Assembly: GCA_007115705.1 (NCBI GenBank)
Contig: QXEO01001821.1
Location: 310,001 to 374,000 of the forward strand
Origin: Dactylis glomerata
Taxonomy: Eukaryota; Streptophyta; Magnoliopsida; Poales; Poaceae
Length of the DNA stretch: 64,000 nucleotides
Reading direction: 5' to 3'
Shown here: in pieces, positions 34,669 to 47,518 of the stretch
Layout of the letters: each line of letters starts with the position of its first letter
Position numbering within the stretch: the stretch's first letter is position 1
Made by a program: the position numbers and the translations under genes
Notes under the pieces: model-generated
Seen by the model: the letters and a program-made list of their open reading frames with translations, nothing else
Told to the model about the DNA's origin: nothing
The model's database searches: none

Positions 34669-35160
34669 GAATTTTTGACGCATCAGACCACCTCTGCGAG
34701 TAAAATGCTAGAAAAGACCACCTGCGAAATTTTTTGTCAAAAAGGACCTCCTGTGGGTGGCGGCACCCCTGGCCAGACGACACGTGGCACGTGCCGCCTG
34801 GGCCAGTGCCGGCAGGCCCCTGCCGCCGTTCGCATCGCCGGCATGTGGCCTGGCTTGGAGGCAGCGGGCCATGTGGCAGCATGCCGCCACCCCCATTGGC
34901 GGCAGGGCCCTTGTCTTGCAGCATGCCGCCACCCCCATTGGCGGCAGGGCCCACCCGGCCGAACGGCTTCAAACGGAGACGGACGTGCCGGCAACGGCAA
35001 CGGCGGCAGGGGCCTGCCGGCACTGGCCCAGGCGGCACGTGCCACGTGTCGCCTGGCCAGGGGTGCCGCCACTCGTAGGGGGTCTTTTTTGACAAAAAAT
35101 TTCGCAGGTGGTCTTTTCTAGCATTTCACTCGCGCAGGTGGTCTCATATGTCAAAAATTC
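34669..35160. mobile_element. Mutator-like MITE with 162-bp inverted repeats
   Basis: The arms 34669-34830 and 34999-35160 are near-perfect inverted repeats starting GAATTTTTGAC. The element is flanked by exact 10-base TTACTATGTG copies (34659-34668, 35161-35170). A 9-11 base duplication with long inverted termini is typical of Mutator-like elements. The 168-base spacer contains a ~40-base tandem duplication with GCATGCCGCCACCCCCATTG. Open frames across it on both strands are a GC and palindrome effect. Confidence 0.88.
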
Positions 35161-35170
35161 TTACTATGTG

Positions 35171-37139
35171 GAGGTTATGGACGTGCTAACGGCTCTTTAC
35201 ATGGTAATAATTTGTGAGCTTTTTCATACTCGTGTACTTTGGGGCTTTGTGGTACGTAACTGTTCAGCGGCTGGCCACACACTGCGTGTCTTGTCAGTCG
35301 ACAGTCGTCGTCAAAGCTTAAGGAGAAATGAGGAGGAGCAGGAAGGTCAAGTTGGAACTGAAGCAAAGTCCCATATGAAGCCGTGTTCCCGTTGTTTAAT
35401 AAAAAAGTGCTTATACTACTTTAATAAACGATTTGTTTTTGTAACTAGCAAGACGTATGTATAATGATGCTGCTGCGTTTTTCAGTTTCTAATAGCCGTC
35501 CATACGAATGAATCGTCCTGCACGGGTCCCTGCCGTCAATTTTTTTCTCTGTTTTGGTTCTACAGTCATCGTCGCATTGCTAGATTTATCTAGGATTTTT
35601 TTAGACGGAAGGCTCTAAATGAGCCCGTCTTTAAATTAATTGAGCGGCTAAAATTACACGGACAAACCAATAAAAAAAACAGAAAAAACTAGGGATAGTA
35701 GCTAGAGAAACAAGCACATATAGTAACAAGCTTAAAGAAAGAGAAGAAAAGAGCAGACACAGCAGTGCTAGGCTTTGATATAGTAGAACCTTGCAAAAAA
35801 AATGCCCAAGTCTTCAGCTAACCATCGGTGACTCGATCTGGATCTTCAAACACTTGAGACACCACATCGAGGGACTGCACCAAATCAGACTAGCACTTCT
35901 AATCATATCGGCTCGAAAAAGGACCACCAACAACCAGGACAATAGCTAACAACACCAAAGAGAGGACACAACTCCATTGTTCAAAGGGGGTAGCTTCATG
36001 GCAACACCTCGAGGAAGGGAAAACTACGCTCAGGAGTGTCGCCATTGTCGTCACATGACAAAGTCGTGGAGAGCCTTCACAAAAACTCCACCCACCCCAA
36101 TGAGCACCTCTGTCTTTGCCCAAGCAACCATGCTAAAAAATGGCTCTTGAAAAACACCGGTGACCCCCCATGGCATGGCACCAACTCTCATTACCCCTAG
36201 GCTCAAAAGCGGTCACACAAACCGTAAAGAGCACCATTTAGAAGAAGCCGAGCCAACCTGATGTAGGGCATCGACGAATAAGTAGTCCAAGTAAGAATCC
36301 GAAGATGACGTAAGTCGGTGGGGCATCAAAAGTCCCTAGGGAGAAGACAATCAGCCGCAGGATGGGCGTCATGGCCATGCCCGAGATTCATAGACGTCTT
36401 CATCGCCTACAATGGTCGGAGCCTTGCAGTGCATGCAAACACATCTTCCTACGCACTGACGTCCTAGCTAGTCTAGACAGTAAGAGGAAACCAATCCAAT
36501 CCTACCACACATAATCCCGCAAAGCATTGATGGTCGGCCAGTCCCAGAGAGAGCAGGATCGAGATGACCTGCTGCAATAGTTGTCAGATCTAGCTAGAGT
36601 GGGCAAAAAATGCTCATGTAGAATCGATACGCCGTTGAAGCCCCGGAGCTCTTCCCACTAGCCAGGGACACCTGGCTAGCACCAGATCTGAGCACCCTAC
36701 CTAGATCAAGGGTTGCACCTCTAGCCCCCCCCCCCCTAAAAAACAAGCCTAGAGAGAAGAAATGGGTCTGCCACCGATAAAGAGTTTGGATCTAGGAACA
36801 ATTTCGTCGAGTAGTTGCGAAAGAGCTCGATGAAGATATCGATCATGGTGATCTCCGCATCTAGGTGTATCCCACCTAGCCGTAGGGACATTATATTTGG
36901 AAGGTTCGCTTCGAGATGGAGTAGGATCAAAACACTTTGATCCAGCTAATGGATGATACACATACGCCTATGCAATCCGCGAGGGCTTCGCTGTACAGGA
37001 CTCGGCACTTACGGTGAGAAATTTCAGGAACGAACTTCTGGTGTACCGAGTGTCGCTTTTCCTCAAGTCGTGCACGCTCAGACTCAGTACTGAAGTGGTT
37101 AGAATCTTTGACCAGAAATATGAAGTTTCTGTTGTACCG
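35171..37139 (+). other. Intergenic repeat-like DNA
   Basis: No supportable gene. The stretch from about 35600 (TTTTTTTAGACGGAAGGCTC and following) resembles dispersed grass retroelement 3' ends, but I cannot assign it with confidence. A run of 12 or more C lies at about 36726. Confidence 0.35.
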
Positions 37140-37897
37140 TGGAATTTACGCACCTCAATTTTTTGAGGGGGGGGGGGGGGGGAGGGGCTATATAAAGGCC
37201 CCTTCTTCCCCAAGAGGTGGCTACCTTCCCTTCTCCCTCCTCCATTAGTGGTGATCTCAATTTCTCAAGATCTCACTCTCTACCCGATAACTTTTGATGC
37301 CCTTTTGGGATTTGGAGGAGGAGACCTTGATCTACATTTTCACGGAAGGAATTTGAATCCCTCCACTCTCATTTTTGGAAATTGAAAACCTAGGTGTTCT
37401 TGGAAACCATAGGTGGAAGAGGTTGACCTAGAGGCTTACTTGGTGTTGTAAGAGCTTCATGGTAAAGAGGGAGACTCCTATTTGTTATGGAGTAGCCCCT
37501 TACTTGGTGTAAAGGTTTTGGTTCCAGCTTCAAGTCACCCCCAAAGTGGAACATGAGCTATCCTCCGTAGCAAGCTCACCAGAGAATAGGACGAGGCCTT
37601 TGTGGCGCTGATTATATTCGTGGTATCACACCCCTCTAACTTAGATGTACTTTCCCTCAAAAGGAACGAACTACGGAAATACATCCTCGTCTACATGTTC
37701 TGTTTAGCTATGACTACTTTCCTTACCTTGCTTGTTTTTTAACGGAATTTACCTTGCTTGCTGTTCTTGATTTAGGAACCTTCACGTAGTTGCATCTAGT
37801 AAACTTTTGCATTGTAAAGCCTTCAACTTTAAAAAGGATTACAAAAAATTTGTAGCGCCTATTCACGCCCCCTCTAGTCGCATACTTGGTCCTTTCA
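37140..37897 (+). repeat. Decayed copia LTR fragment related to element E
   Basis: It matches the second half of E's LTR: a TATA box (TATATAAA, 37189-37196) followed by CCCCTTCTTCCCCAAG, then GGCCTTTGTGGCG, and the end ATTCACGCCCCCTCTAG..CCTTTCA at 37897. No primer site follows, so it is a solo or 3' LTR remnant. A 16-base G run precedes the TATA box. Confidence 0.65.
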
Positions 37898-38039
37898 CCA
37901 ATCTCGAAATATCGTGCCCTCAGAAACCCCTTCTAATACATGTGGAAACTACCTTTCTTATCACCCTTTTACGGACTGACATGTCTAACAATACCAATGT
38001 ATATTTTCCAGAGTGAGAAGACAAGACATTCTCATGGTA

Positions 38040-38416
38040 TAATAATTATACAATAAGGAAACACTTTAAGATAATGCTACATGATGACAAATTTGTCTCG
38101 TCTTGGATCGGTTCATTACAACTATTTAGTCAATTAGATCTACCCGGCCTGGTATTTCTTAGCATCCTTGTTACCATTACATCAATGCTCATGATTGGAA
38201 AACATAACCATCCAATAATATATGAGCTAGTCTTAGAAGTGGGACTAGGAACACTTGTTATATCTCTACACGTGCTTATGAGTTTTTTCTTTGAATCTCA
38301 TACCATAATTACATAGACCAAGACACATAGCAGTTATATCATAAAGAGATAAACTTTAATAATGGACTTGGAAATAAGTAATAACTCTTTAATATTGCCA
38401 CAAGGACATATTTCCT
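38040..38416 (-). repeat. Probable decayed Angela/BARE-like copia LTR, antisense
   Basis: Read on the minus strand it begins GGAAATATGTCCTTGTGGCAAT, like the start of Triticeae Angela-type LTRs, and stays AT-rich. It is heavily diverged, and the inner boundary is not clear. Confidence 0.4.
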
Positions 38417-39960
38417 TCACCGTCCACCAAGATACTCCACACGCCCACGAACGAGAGCCCACCTCGAGGCCCCAAACCTTGGCACCGACGTCGCCCCGAG
38501 CCCGGTTGCACATGCCAGCCTCAACCAGCGGCGCACGGGAAGGCAGAAGGGAGCGGCCATCGCCGGATATTGAAGCAAGGTGGGGCTCGACGTCGAGGCA
38601 GGGGTGTGTGAGGACAGCAGCCGGCCCGACGTGAGGAACCACATCGGGAGAATCCCCACCACTGTCGGTCGCGCGGGCTTTGTCCGGCGAGTCCTCCGGC
38701 GGCGGTGGGGCGTAGGAGGAGGGATGGGATGGCGGCGGCTAGGTTTGGGACGCCGCTCAAGTCGCCCTCGCGAGAGCGACGCGGGGCCTTTTTGGGTCCA
38801 TTTTATCTTGGATTTCGTGCAAAGCTCTACTTGGTACCATGAGCTTTTGATCAAGTTAACACGTTAACATCCAAGTGGAGAATATACCGCTGAGTCGCTC
38901 AAGTAACTTGACCAATCGAATAGAAAACGGTAGCTAGTGTTAGAGTAGTGTTATGTTCTGGGCCTTCTTTAGGATGTCTCAATCAGCAATCCAATTTACC
39001 AGTAACTAATCATGGCTCATGCATGCAGGCAAACCATATATGGTTGTTAGCTAGATCGGCAACTTAAGAAACCGCGCACAAAGTAAAGTGTGATCGCAGG
39101 AAACACCAGTATCTCCAAAGGAACGCCGCGATTAGGTTTCCTTTAGTTTCCCATACAGGAATAAGCAGGCTTTTACGTTAGATTATTCAGCCAGATAGCA
39201 TTATGCAACTCGAGACGCATTAGTTTATGTGTAGATCGTGAACAGGACAGAAGCGCAAACACGGTGGCTTTTGCTTTGCTCTGCATTATGTGCATCTTCT
39301 CTATCTTTTTTCCATCCTTTTTCTTAAACAAACCCAATTTTCTCTGTCTCTCTCTGCACTGTATGCACATTCTTCTACCTTTTGCGTAAACAAACCAAAT
39401 TTTCTCTGATCTCTGCCCTGCTAGTTGACAAGCCACTCGTTCGCATTATTGAACTCCACGAATACCATTCAAAAAAAACTCCACGAATTTGTAATAGTAT
39501 ATGGTACAAGTAAGCTGGCAGATCCAAATCTTTTGGATCTACGAACAGCGATTTCGTGCATTTTTAATACTTAGCACGAGGCCAATTTGGTAGGGCTGGA
39601 GACAAGGCGCTGTGCTACTTTAATCATGAGTCTTCCTACCAAAAGAAAAAATATATACACCAAAAACACGCACAAACCCGTTCCACTGTAGCGCGAAGGG
39701 TTCAGATCAACATACAGAAGAATAAACAATGCATCTAGCAGCGTGATGGTTTCTGTAGTCGCGGCCCTAGCTAGCTATTGACCATGCATCAGCTGAGCCT
39801 GAGCGCGTAAGCAGAGCACGCAAGATGCATGCTTCGAGTTGATTTTGCCTTTTCTCTATTCTGCATGTCATACACATTTCCTTGGGAGAAGAGAAAAGAA
39901 ATGCGCCCCCTCTAGGTCTGCTTTCCACATTGACTTCCGACGAGGGAGATCCGTACTACT
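38417..39960 (+). other. Upstream region of the second DREB gene
   Basis: No supportable gene. 38440-38790 is GC-rich, with overlapping frames on both strands that I regard as chance. 39000-39960 is ordinary intergenic or promoter DNA. Confidence 0.4.
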
Positions 39961-39972
39961 CCAAGCGTAGCC

Positions 39973-39980
39973 CTATATGA
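39973..39980 (+). promoter_or_regulatory. Possible TATA box of the second DREB gene
   Basis: CTATATGA lies 180-190 bases before the ATG at 40161. It is a weak match, but at a position that would give a leader of ~155 bases. Confidence 0.4.
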
Positions 39981-40160
39981 ACCGTGCATCGCATCGCATT
40001 CATCACGGATCATCATCTACCTCGCCAAGTGCTAGCGACTGATCACTCTATCTCACTTCAGAGTTCTGATCAAGGTGTGGTATCTGCTACAGCTGATCGT
40101 GGTCGTCACTCCGAGCAAATTAAGCCAGCATCTCGGTGTCCATTGTCTCGCAACGATCAA

Positions 40161-40877
40161 ATGGAGCAGGAGCAGGTGCTAGTGGTGCCTCAGGTTTCCG
40201 ACGACAGCTGCACCTGTAGCGGCAACACGACGAGCTCCAGCTCCCTGAACGCGTCGTCCCCGAGCTCCGGCGACGACGCCGCCGTCGGCAGGAAGCGGCC
40301 GCGCAGGGACCTGAAGCACCCGACGTACCGCGGCGTGCGCATGCGGACCTGGGGCAAGTGGGTGTCGGAGATCAGGGAGCCCCGCAAGAAGTCCCGCATC
40401 TGGCTCGGCACCTTCGACACCCCGGAGATGGCCGCGCGCGCGCACGACGTCGCCGCGCTCGCCATCAAGGGCCGCGCCGCGCACCTCAACTTCCCGGACA
40501 CCGCCCACGAGCTGCCCCGCGCCGCGTCCGCCGCGCCCAAGGACGTGCAGGCCGCGGCCGCGCTCGCCGCCGCTGCCGCCGCGCCCTCGCCACCTGAACC
40601 CACCATTGCCGTCGTTCAGGAGCAGGAGGACGAAGAACCGGCTGCCGTTCCTCGTGAACAGGCAGCGCCGGTGGAATGTGTGATCATCGAGAATGCGGCA
40701 CCGCTTCAGGAGAATGTTGGCGTTGGACTAGCAGACTTCTCGTTCTTCGACGTGCCGGACGCTCTACTGGACTTCGCGTTCACGTTGCCGGAGCCGCCGT
40801 CCTATTGCAGTTCGCCGTGGGACGACGTCGCTGAGGATCTCTTCCTCGGGGAGCCATTGCTGCTGTGGGAACACTGA
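40161..40877 (+). CDS. AP2/ERF transcription factor, DREB A-4 (TINY-like) type, paralogue 2
   Basis: Encodes 238 residues, no intron. The first in-frame ATG is 40161 (TCAAATGGAG); the frame is open further upstream but without ATG. A basic cluster RKRPRR at 44-49 is a likely nuclear signal. The AP2 domain spans about 56-112 with intact YRGVRMRTWGKW, V14/E19 in WVSEIRE, WLGTF and HLNF. An Ala-rich linker follows (about 125-142). The C-terminal part has a Phe-rich hydrophobic/acidic block (FFDVPDALLDF) and ends EPLLLWEH. It is shorter than paralogue 1 and diverged outside AP2, so the duplication is not recent. A nuclear, DRE-type DNA-binding regulator is expected; activation or repression is not decided by the sequence. 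Confidence 0.95.
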   Translation: MEQEQVLVVPQVSDDSCTCSGNTTSSSSLNASSPSSGDDAAVGRKRPRRDLKHPTYRGVRMRTWGKWVSEIREPRKKSRIWLGTFDTPEMAARAHDVAALAIKGRAAHLNFPDTAHELPRAASAAPKDVQAAAALAAAAAAPSPPEPTIAVVQEQEDEEPAAVPREQAAPVECVIIENAAPLQENVGVGLADFSFFDVPDALLDFAFTLPEPPSYCSSPWDDVAEDLFLGEPLLLWEH

Positions 40878-41880
40878 GGAGCATGCACATGATCCTTTTT
40901 TTCAGTCGTGGTCAATATCTACTAACATCGGTTTTCGGCTCCTTCACAGCAGTACTAACATCATCATAGCTAAAGATTTGTTTGAACAATTAAATTTGTT
41001 GATTACCTTTACAGCCCAATAAAACTCATACCGCTTTAAGCGATATCATAGCATTAAGTTGCGGTCAAGATCTGCAACATCGGTTTCCATTTTTTTTCCA
41101 GCTGAGGTTCAGCTTGTAATAGGTATAGCATGGTAGAGACGATGGGTGTACTAGCTAGCTGCCAGTTGTTTTGCCCTGCAGCTCGAGTTCATCATCCGAG
41201 CAACAGGGTTTCTTTTTTCTGGTAGCTCTTGTATCAAGCCCTTCGTTTTTTGTGCTCGATCTTTACCTGTAAATTATACAATACATATCTTCTTTCCGGA
41301 ATTCCTGGTTCCCTGCATTTTATACTCACTCACGTTGTTGTAATCGCAAGCCAGCTCGATCTCCACTCAAGCTCCACACACTGCACTAGCGTAGCAAGCA
41401 TCGTCACACTAACAGCACGACGTATACACTCGGCTCAACTTTTGTTGCTGAAGGATTGCAAGGGACGCAATCATATATGCGTGCAACGCCTGCTGAATAT
41501 TTTACAACGAAACGAGCTAACCGCCGTTCTGTCTCTTCTTGTCCCCATCCTTACTACCATCTCTATCGAGATCGAGCCCCTGATCTCAGCGATGCACTGA
41601 GTTATCCTGCAACAATTCTATACTATACTTGCCCATGATTGCAGCCGTCCTGAGAGAGATTAGTCCTAGAATATATATGGTTGGTGTTACTGGTTTTGTT
41701 AGTGGCATGGCATGAGATTTTTTACTAATATATGGTTGGTAAGCCCATGCATGTGGGACGCAAAAAGGCGCGCGATGCAAAATCCACGCGCCGGCGTTGG
41801 CAACCGCGGTTAGGTACCCCATCGATCCATTCATGCGTGACGTTTTGCGACAAGGGCAGTTGGGTCGAGTCAGCCCTCCT
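40878..41880 (+). other. 3' flank of the second DREB gene
   Basis: No coding frame. AATAAA at about 41019 could be a poly(A) signal for the gene. Confidence 0.4.
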
Positions 41881-43843
41881 CAGAGCATCTCTGATCCCGT
41901 ATATCGCGGTTTCATAAAATATATATGTGGTAGATTGTAAATATGTTTTTCGTTTCGAAATCTGCCGCGGTAGAGCACAACCCGTATCATGTACCACATA
42001 ACCAAACATTTGGTTTTGCGGTATCTGTTATGCCGGAACGACTGGAAACCGTAAATCAGGGTTTTGCTGTTTTCTTTCATATATGTTTACTTTGGCCCAA
42101 AAAAATATAAATTACTAGACTAAGTAAATTTGTAACTTGTTCATCAACAAATAATATAACAATAATCCAAATTACAAGGATTGATCAAATCAAATAATTT
42201 TACAAATAAATGAATGGTCTTGAATGGAAAGAATAGTTCAACTCACAAACTACACGAAGAGAAAACAAGATTAACAAATGGGGAGGCTAACGTCCATGAA
42301 TCCTCCAGTGATGCTCAACAGGATCATCAAGAAGTGTAAGTGGCAGAGTGGTCTTGCTGCCACGATCCACTGAGATCCATCCCCACGTCGCACGCATTCG
42401 TCCCTCAAAAAAAGGATCGTCAAAAGTGTGTGACTGCCTGTTTTCAATCTATTTGTATATTTGGAGAAATGCTTGAATCCAAGCATGGTTTCTCGCAGGT
42501 TTCTCACGGCTAACAAGATTGTTAAACTCAAAGGTAAGGTCTACATCCTTCTAATGCTCGATGATCATATTGATCAAAATCACACAAGTAGTCATGTTGT
42601 TGTGGAGGGATTTCCTATCCCAAAAACAAGCAGAACCCCGAAAAATTTGCAAACCTAGATTACAAGACACTGGAAGCTATTTCTATGTCTTTCCGAGCTG
42701 CTTCTTGCATATTTTGCAAAGTGACCTTGTGTTTTGCTGTTGGGATTTGCAATTGTCTTGACCAATGTTGAACATGAAGGGTAGATCCCATCGACTAAAT
42801 AGTATCATATGGTATAGTCAAGCCCATGATAGTGTAGTTGAAAGCCGGAGCATCTCCACTAGTTAGACTAGCAAATATATGAGATTGCCGCAACAAGCAT
42901 TGATATAGTTCAGAGGTCCAGGCGTCCCAAAGAAACAATGGCAATTCTTCTAAGGCCACCCTTCAAGCACAATGGTTGGGTCGTGATGATGACCAGTGAA
43001 CTGCCCGTGCCATGGTGTCGGGCAATTCTTCCACCTCCAGTGCATACAATCGATGCTCCCGAGCATGCCTGGCCACACCCCTTGCTTCATTCATCGCCAT
43101 GAGCCTCTTTGTGTCCTCGTTGTTGGGAGCTCCAAGATATTCATCTCTGAAGACATGGATCAATGTCTTTGCAAACATCCGCATTGGCGAAGACACTCGT
43201 CGGTGTAATTGGCCTTAATTCCATACGCAATTACTCTCATTGCGGAAGAATTTTTTGATAGGAGATAAAACCGAGTAGGCCTGCCGCATTCCTCTGATGA
43301 ATTAACGACAATCAGCCTCGTGGGCCTCCACAGTACGCATGAAGAGATCTTGTCTCATCTGATAGCGTCTACAGAAAAGCTCAGGAGAAAATACGGGTAC
43401 CTGGGCGATGTAGTCGACCATGAGCATTTTGAAGCCCATCACGCGGTTACGCGGAATGCAGAGCCGGCCAACGGTGGATCCCCTCCGCTCCTTCTTTCGT
43501 TTGGCGTTGTCTCGCATGTCCTCGATCTCCACGGTGGCACGACTTGGCCGGAACGCCCCAAATCTAGGACAAGAGGGGATGGTAACGGGTGCGCGCGAGG
43601 GTTTCTACGAGCGTTCCAGCTGAATGTTCAGGTGCGAATGCTGGGAGCGGCAAAAATGGCGCCGAAACCCGGGCATATGGGGGTTCGCGGGTACAGATAT
43701 GCGGTAAACCGCAAAAAAAAATCCGGTCGATCACTTGTGGTATCTACGCGGAACAAATTTTCCGTCTCAAACCCGCAGAATATCGCTTGTTATGCGGTTT
43801 TGCCCGATCGATATCCGGGGTCTGCTAAAGATGCTATTAGTAA
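41881..43843 (-). mobile_element. Second Harbinger-type transposon, decayed
   Basis: The left end GAGCATCTCTGATCCCGTATATC and the reverse complement of the right end (TAGCATCTTTAGCAGACCCC) are degenerate inverted termini of the AGAGCATCTC type. It carries a broken plant transposase on the minus strand. Boundaries are approximate and the target duplication is not clear. It lies between paralogues 2 and 3. Confidence 0.6.
42287..43532 (-). pseudogene. Harbinger-family plant transposase remnant
   Basis: On the minus strand MEIEDMRDNAKRKKERRG begins the fragment. CRRYQMRQDLFMRTVEAHEADCR, APNNEDTKRLMAMNEARG and, after a frameshift, WPGMLGSIDCMHW follow. Later VDGIYPSCSTLVKTI (second catalytic Asp region) and KDIE-like sequence are visible. 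At least three frameshifts and several stops break it. It is a different lineage from the transposase at 28958-30207 and more decayed. Confidence 0.8.
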
Positions 43844-46800
43844 GTCCGCCGTGACACGGCCTTAATTTTGCGCAGTTTCTTAGGCGGTTTCCTAAGGTAA
43901 AGACGTAAAGTATCGGCACGCGGGGCGGACGCCAACGTTTTGGGAGCATGTGGAGGCTTCCCTTCCAGCCATGTTTCTCTGGACGGCAATGCGCATGGTG
44001 TATTCATAAGGGCTGTTGTTTACTGTTATGGTTGCCCATCTGATGCCGATCTTTGTACCGACTCGCTGCACGCCGTCGCAAAATGGCGCCTTCTGTGATC
44101 GCTCGGCTCGTGCGGTCATGTGGGTATATTATTGACTTAACAAGCTGGCTGGACACCATTAGTTAACTAATCTGTTCCATTATTCGCGCAGCTAAACTTG
44201 ACGCATATACCATGGCCACGACCAGGACAACTGTTTTGCCATATGCAAATTGCTGCATTTGGGTTCAGAGAGACCCGCGGAACAGTTCCTCGTCGCCACT
44301 GGGCAGTTTGGCCCAAGCGGGGAACCTGAACCTGGACGGAAGTGGCGAGCAGAGTAGGACTGTTCCAGTTTACGGGAGAAACAGGGAGCGTGGGGGACCG
44401 TGGAGCCTGAGACTAATGAGGAAGCTGCTTCAATTATGTGCTCCTGTCTTCAGTTATGCAGTCCAAACGAACATTGCTACGTGAGGCAATGTTCAGAAAC
44501 GGTGCCAGAAAAGCAGCCAGGGAACCCTTCCTCTGTTTGATCTGTAGCTAGTCATGAGCTGAAAAACTAGCGACAGTTTCTGCAACGACTGTTCACGCTG
44601 CTACTAATGAGCAATGTCCAAGTGATTCCTTTGACTCCTCTCGTTTTATTCCCACAACAAACAGTGTGGTCCAGTCTCGCCTCACCTGTTCCGCCGTCAA
44701 AAGTGTGCTCTACATCTTTATCCGAAGATATATCAGCATACCCTGCATAGAGGCCAAGGTGAGCCAGCATCGAAAATGGAAGATGCAAATCTTTTCTGTG
44801 GTTTACGACAAGCCAGCAGCACATCACAGTTGCCCCTCTACCGTACAACACCTAGCATAAAGCTTTAGACACCTGAACTTCCTTTCGAAAGATCGTGTAC
44901 CTAATAGGATCGCACACTTTCGAGCCCAGCATCATTACCTATGACTTAAGAGCAGTCAGGTAGGTGTTCTGGGGATGAAACCACGAGCAATACGTGCTGC
45001 TCGCAAGATTGCAGATGAGATGAAACTTTTACGCACGTTGCTCTTGATGATAACGTTGTCATATGTGGGGTTCCTCGGATTCAAGCTTGCGGTGCTGGTC
45101 GACCGTAGTACCACTCCGTAACAGTTTGCGCAACTAGGGGCGTACGGCCACAACGCAGGGAGGGAGATATTCTGGTACGCATGATTCTGTGGGAAGGATC
45201 TGCCGTTCAGTGCGAGGTTCTCGCATCGTTCACAAACTTCGAACGGATGCGAAAAAAAAATACTCCGTAATTAGAAAAAAATTGAACAGATAAAAATAAT
45301 TTCAAAACTTGCCCAGCAGGCCAAGCCCAAGGTATAGTATGCCTTGCGGCTTACGGCTTCACCAAACAGTAGGCTTTCCAGGTCAAAGCCCAGCAAAGGT
45401 ACCCAAATCAAGTAGAGCCAAACCAAGCCCATCCATCTCGCAATTCATCATCCACACAGAAGATCTTAGTGTCTCAAAAAAAAGATCATGTTTAGGAGCC
45501 TACACACTCAACCCCCTAAGAAAACGAGCCTACAAATTCCAATAAAAAAAGAGCCTACAAAGAAATTGTTTCTTTTATGAAAGATGCTTAAATATACCCT
45601 AGAAAAATGCAAGACTGCAAAATGATGCAAGACTCCTAGTACACAAGACACTCATAAATTGGTCACATGTACCAAGTTTTCATATTGGTGCCCCTTCTGA
45701 ATGTATGCAAGAGTTCGGGTATTGCCTTGGAGTAGAAAGTTTATATGACTGTTGGTAATATATAGGAAATCTTACATTTTAGACATATTCATAAAATAAA
45801 TGGAATTAAAAATTTACCTTTCTAAAGTTTTACTGAACTTCCTACTTATTGAGAAGCATGATGCACAACTTTATCTCTCTTGTTTGAATGGTGTGCTCGG
45901 CTCTAGAATGTATTTACTTCCAGATTGATTATTTCATCACACATAATAATCCTTTTTGTCATTTTCGACAACATTGCTCTAGAACCAGCGCAAAGACGAG
46001 AATCAATTTGTGGTCACCTCTTGGAGCTACTCTATGGGACTACATGTATAACCAATGTACATTGTTATTACTTTGCTCGCTCCAAAAAGGATGGTATATA
46101 CAATTTTCTTTTCCCTATACCTATCCTACATTGTTATAAATTAACCACTAAAACAGCTGAGATGTGAAGGTTCTGTTATTAGTTTTATCAATAAATTATT
46201 TCCTTGTAGTGACATTTTAATAACTTGATATGAATATGGAGTAGAACAACTGAGAGATGAGTCATGCACCCGAGAGTGTATCGATGTTCATACAATTTAT
46301 GGCGTACACAACTTTCAAGTCTATCATATAACCAAGTTAAATGATTGACATTTGTATTCCCATGTAGTGATATACACTCATTCACTCGAGAACGAGAATA
46401 CATTGTAATACCATGCCTTAATCACTCAAAACTATCGTTCAGCAAAACGGCAAGCGCCATTACTCCAACAATGAACTGTTCCCGAACATGTTCCGTCAGC
46501 AAGCGTAAATCAAATAATACGAATTCATTGTCATGCAAACTTGTGGACAAGTCATTTAGCATGTACTTTTGTGAATAAGTTCGGTAGAGGCAACGACGAA
46601 CTGTCCCCGAACATATTTGTTCGAGAAATGTTAAATTGCAAAAGATCAATTGATATCTCCCACTACGTCTTGAGGTCATTTATGTGAGTTTCCCGAAACA
46701 GCTGGCCCGCCGCCCGCCAGGGCATGTGCAAATAAGATACATATATACAAAAAAGTATATACCAAAATTAAAATTGTGATGTTCTGCAGGAGATAGTTGT

Positions 46801-47400
46801 TCATCTTTATTTGAGAGTTATTCGTCTTGATCAACATCAAGCTCTATGAAGGTGACACACAAATTCATAATATTTTGGGATGATATCCTACCGTTCCATA
46901 AAACCTATCGCTAATATGGTTGTATTTAGCGACAAGTTTTATGGAACAGAGAGAGTTTATTGTTATGGGCTTCGGGTTGAAACACTGATGAGCTTCATTA
47001 GTAGGAAATGTGAAAAGCTTACTATCTCAAGTCTAAGTCTACGTAAACTCAGTAGTTACTATTTGATACTACTCAGAACGGTAGCACTATACACGAACCA
47101 CATTCAGCCTGTGCCGGACTGAATTCGTTGCATTTCACATTTAACATACAGGTTGCTGTACTCCATCGACAAGGATGTCATAAATCCAGCTGGCACCCTG
47201 GTTGATCCGGTTCAGTGAACACTTGTCCAAGAGAATAATCCCAGAAGTGTGTGAAGTAAGCTGTCGTGTATCAGAAAAAAAAAATTGATATGCTCTCCAG
47301 CCAGGCAGAGAGATCTTTTAATTACCGCGATTCAAATTTCAGCGCTTCCTAAAATTTTCCCGGAGTTTCTCACGCGGTGCGCCACGTCGCCTTCCTGGCG
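43844..47400 (+). other. Intergenic DNA upstream of the third DREB gene
   Basis: About 3.5 kb with no supportable gene, RNA or clear transposon end. Short open frames (for example 44567-44851 minus, 45888-46139 plus) show no recognisable protein. Confidence 0.4.
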
Positions 47401-47410
47401 AGTCCACACC

Positions 47411-47417
47411 ATAAAAG
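47411..47417 (+). promoter_or_regulatory. TATA-like box of the third DREB gene
   Basis: ATAAAAG lies 108 bases before the ATG at 47519, a usual spacing for the gene's leader. Confidence 0.5.
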
Positions 47418-47518
47418 CCCCTGTATCCCGCTCCGGCCTCCACTCTCAGAGTCGACCACTCTTCCCCTGCAGCTACCCACCTACTCCACCACCAGTCCAC
47501 CGCCGGAGCGGCGCAGTC

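Noticed and set aside
34628..35121. Overlapping Arg/Gly/Pro-rich frames on both strands
   Set aside because: They lie across the palindromic Mutator-like MITE and are explained by its inverted repeats and GC content.
38417..38867. Frames up to 145 residues on both strands
   Set aside because: GC-rich stretch with no recognisable domain and no start context or conservation visible.
39984..40160. N-terminal extension of the second DREB protein
   Set aside because: The frame is open upstream of 40161 but begins at GTG, with no in-frame ATG; paralogues start just before similar Ser-rich sequence.
47197..47212. CCTGGTTGATCC, like the start of 18S rRNA
   Set aside because: Only 12 bases match and the flanks do not continue into rRNA.
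47285..47518. N-terminal extension of the third DREB protein
   Set aside because: The open upstream frame begins at TTG and runs through the TATA-like box; the first ATG in frame is 47519.
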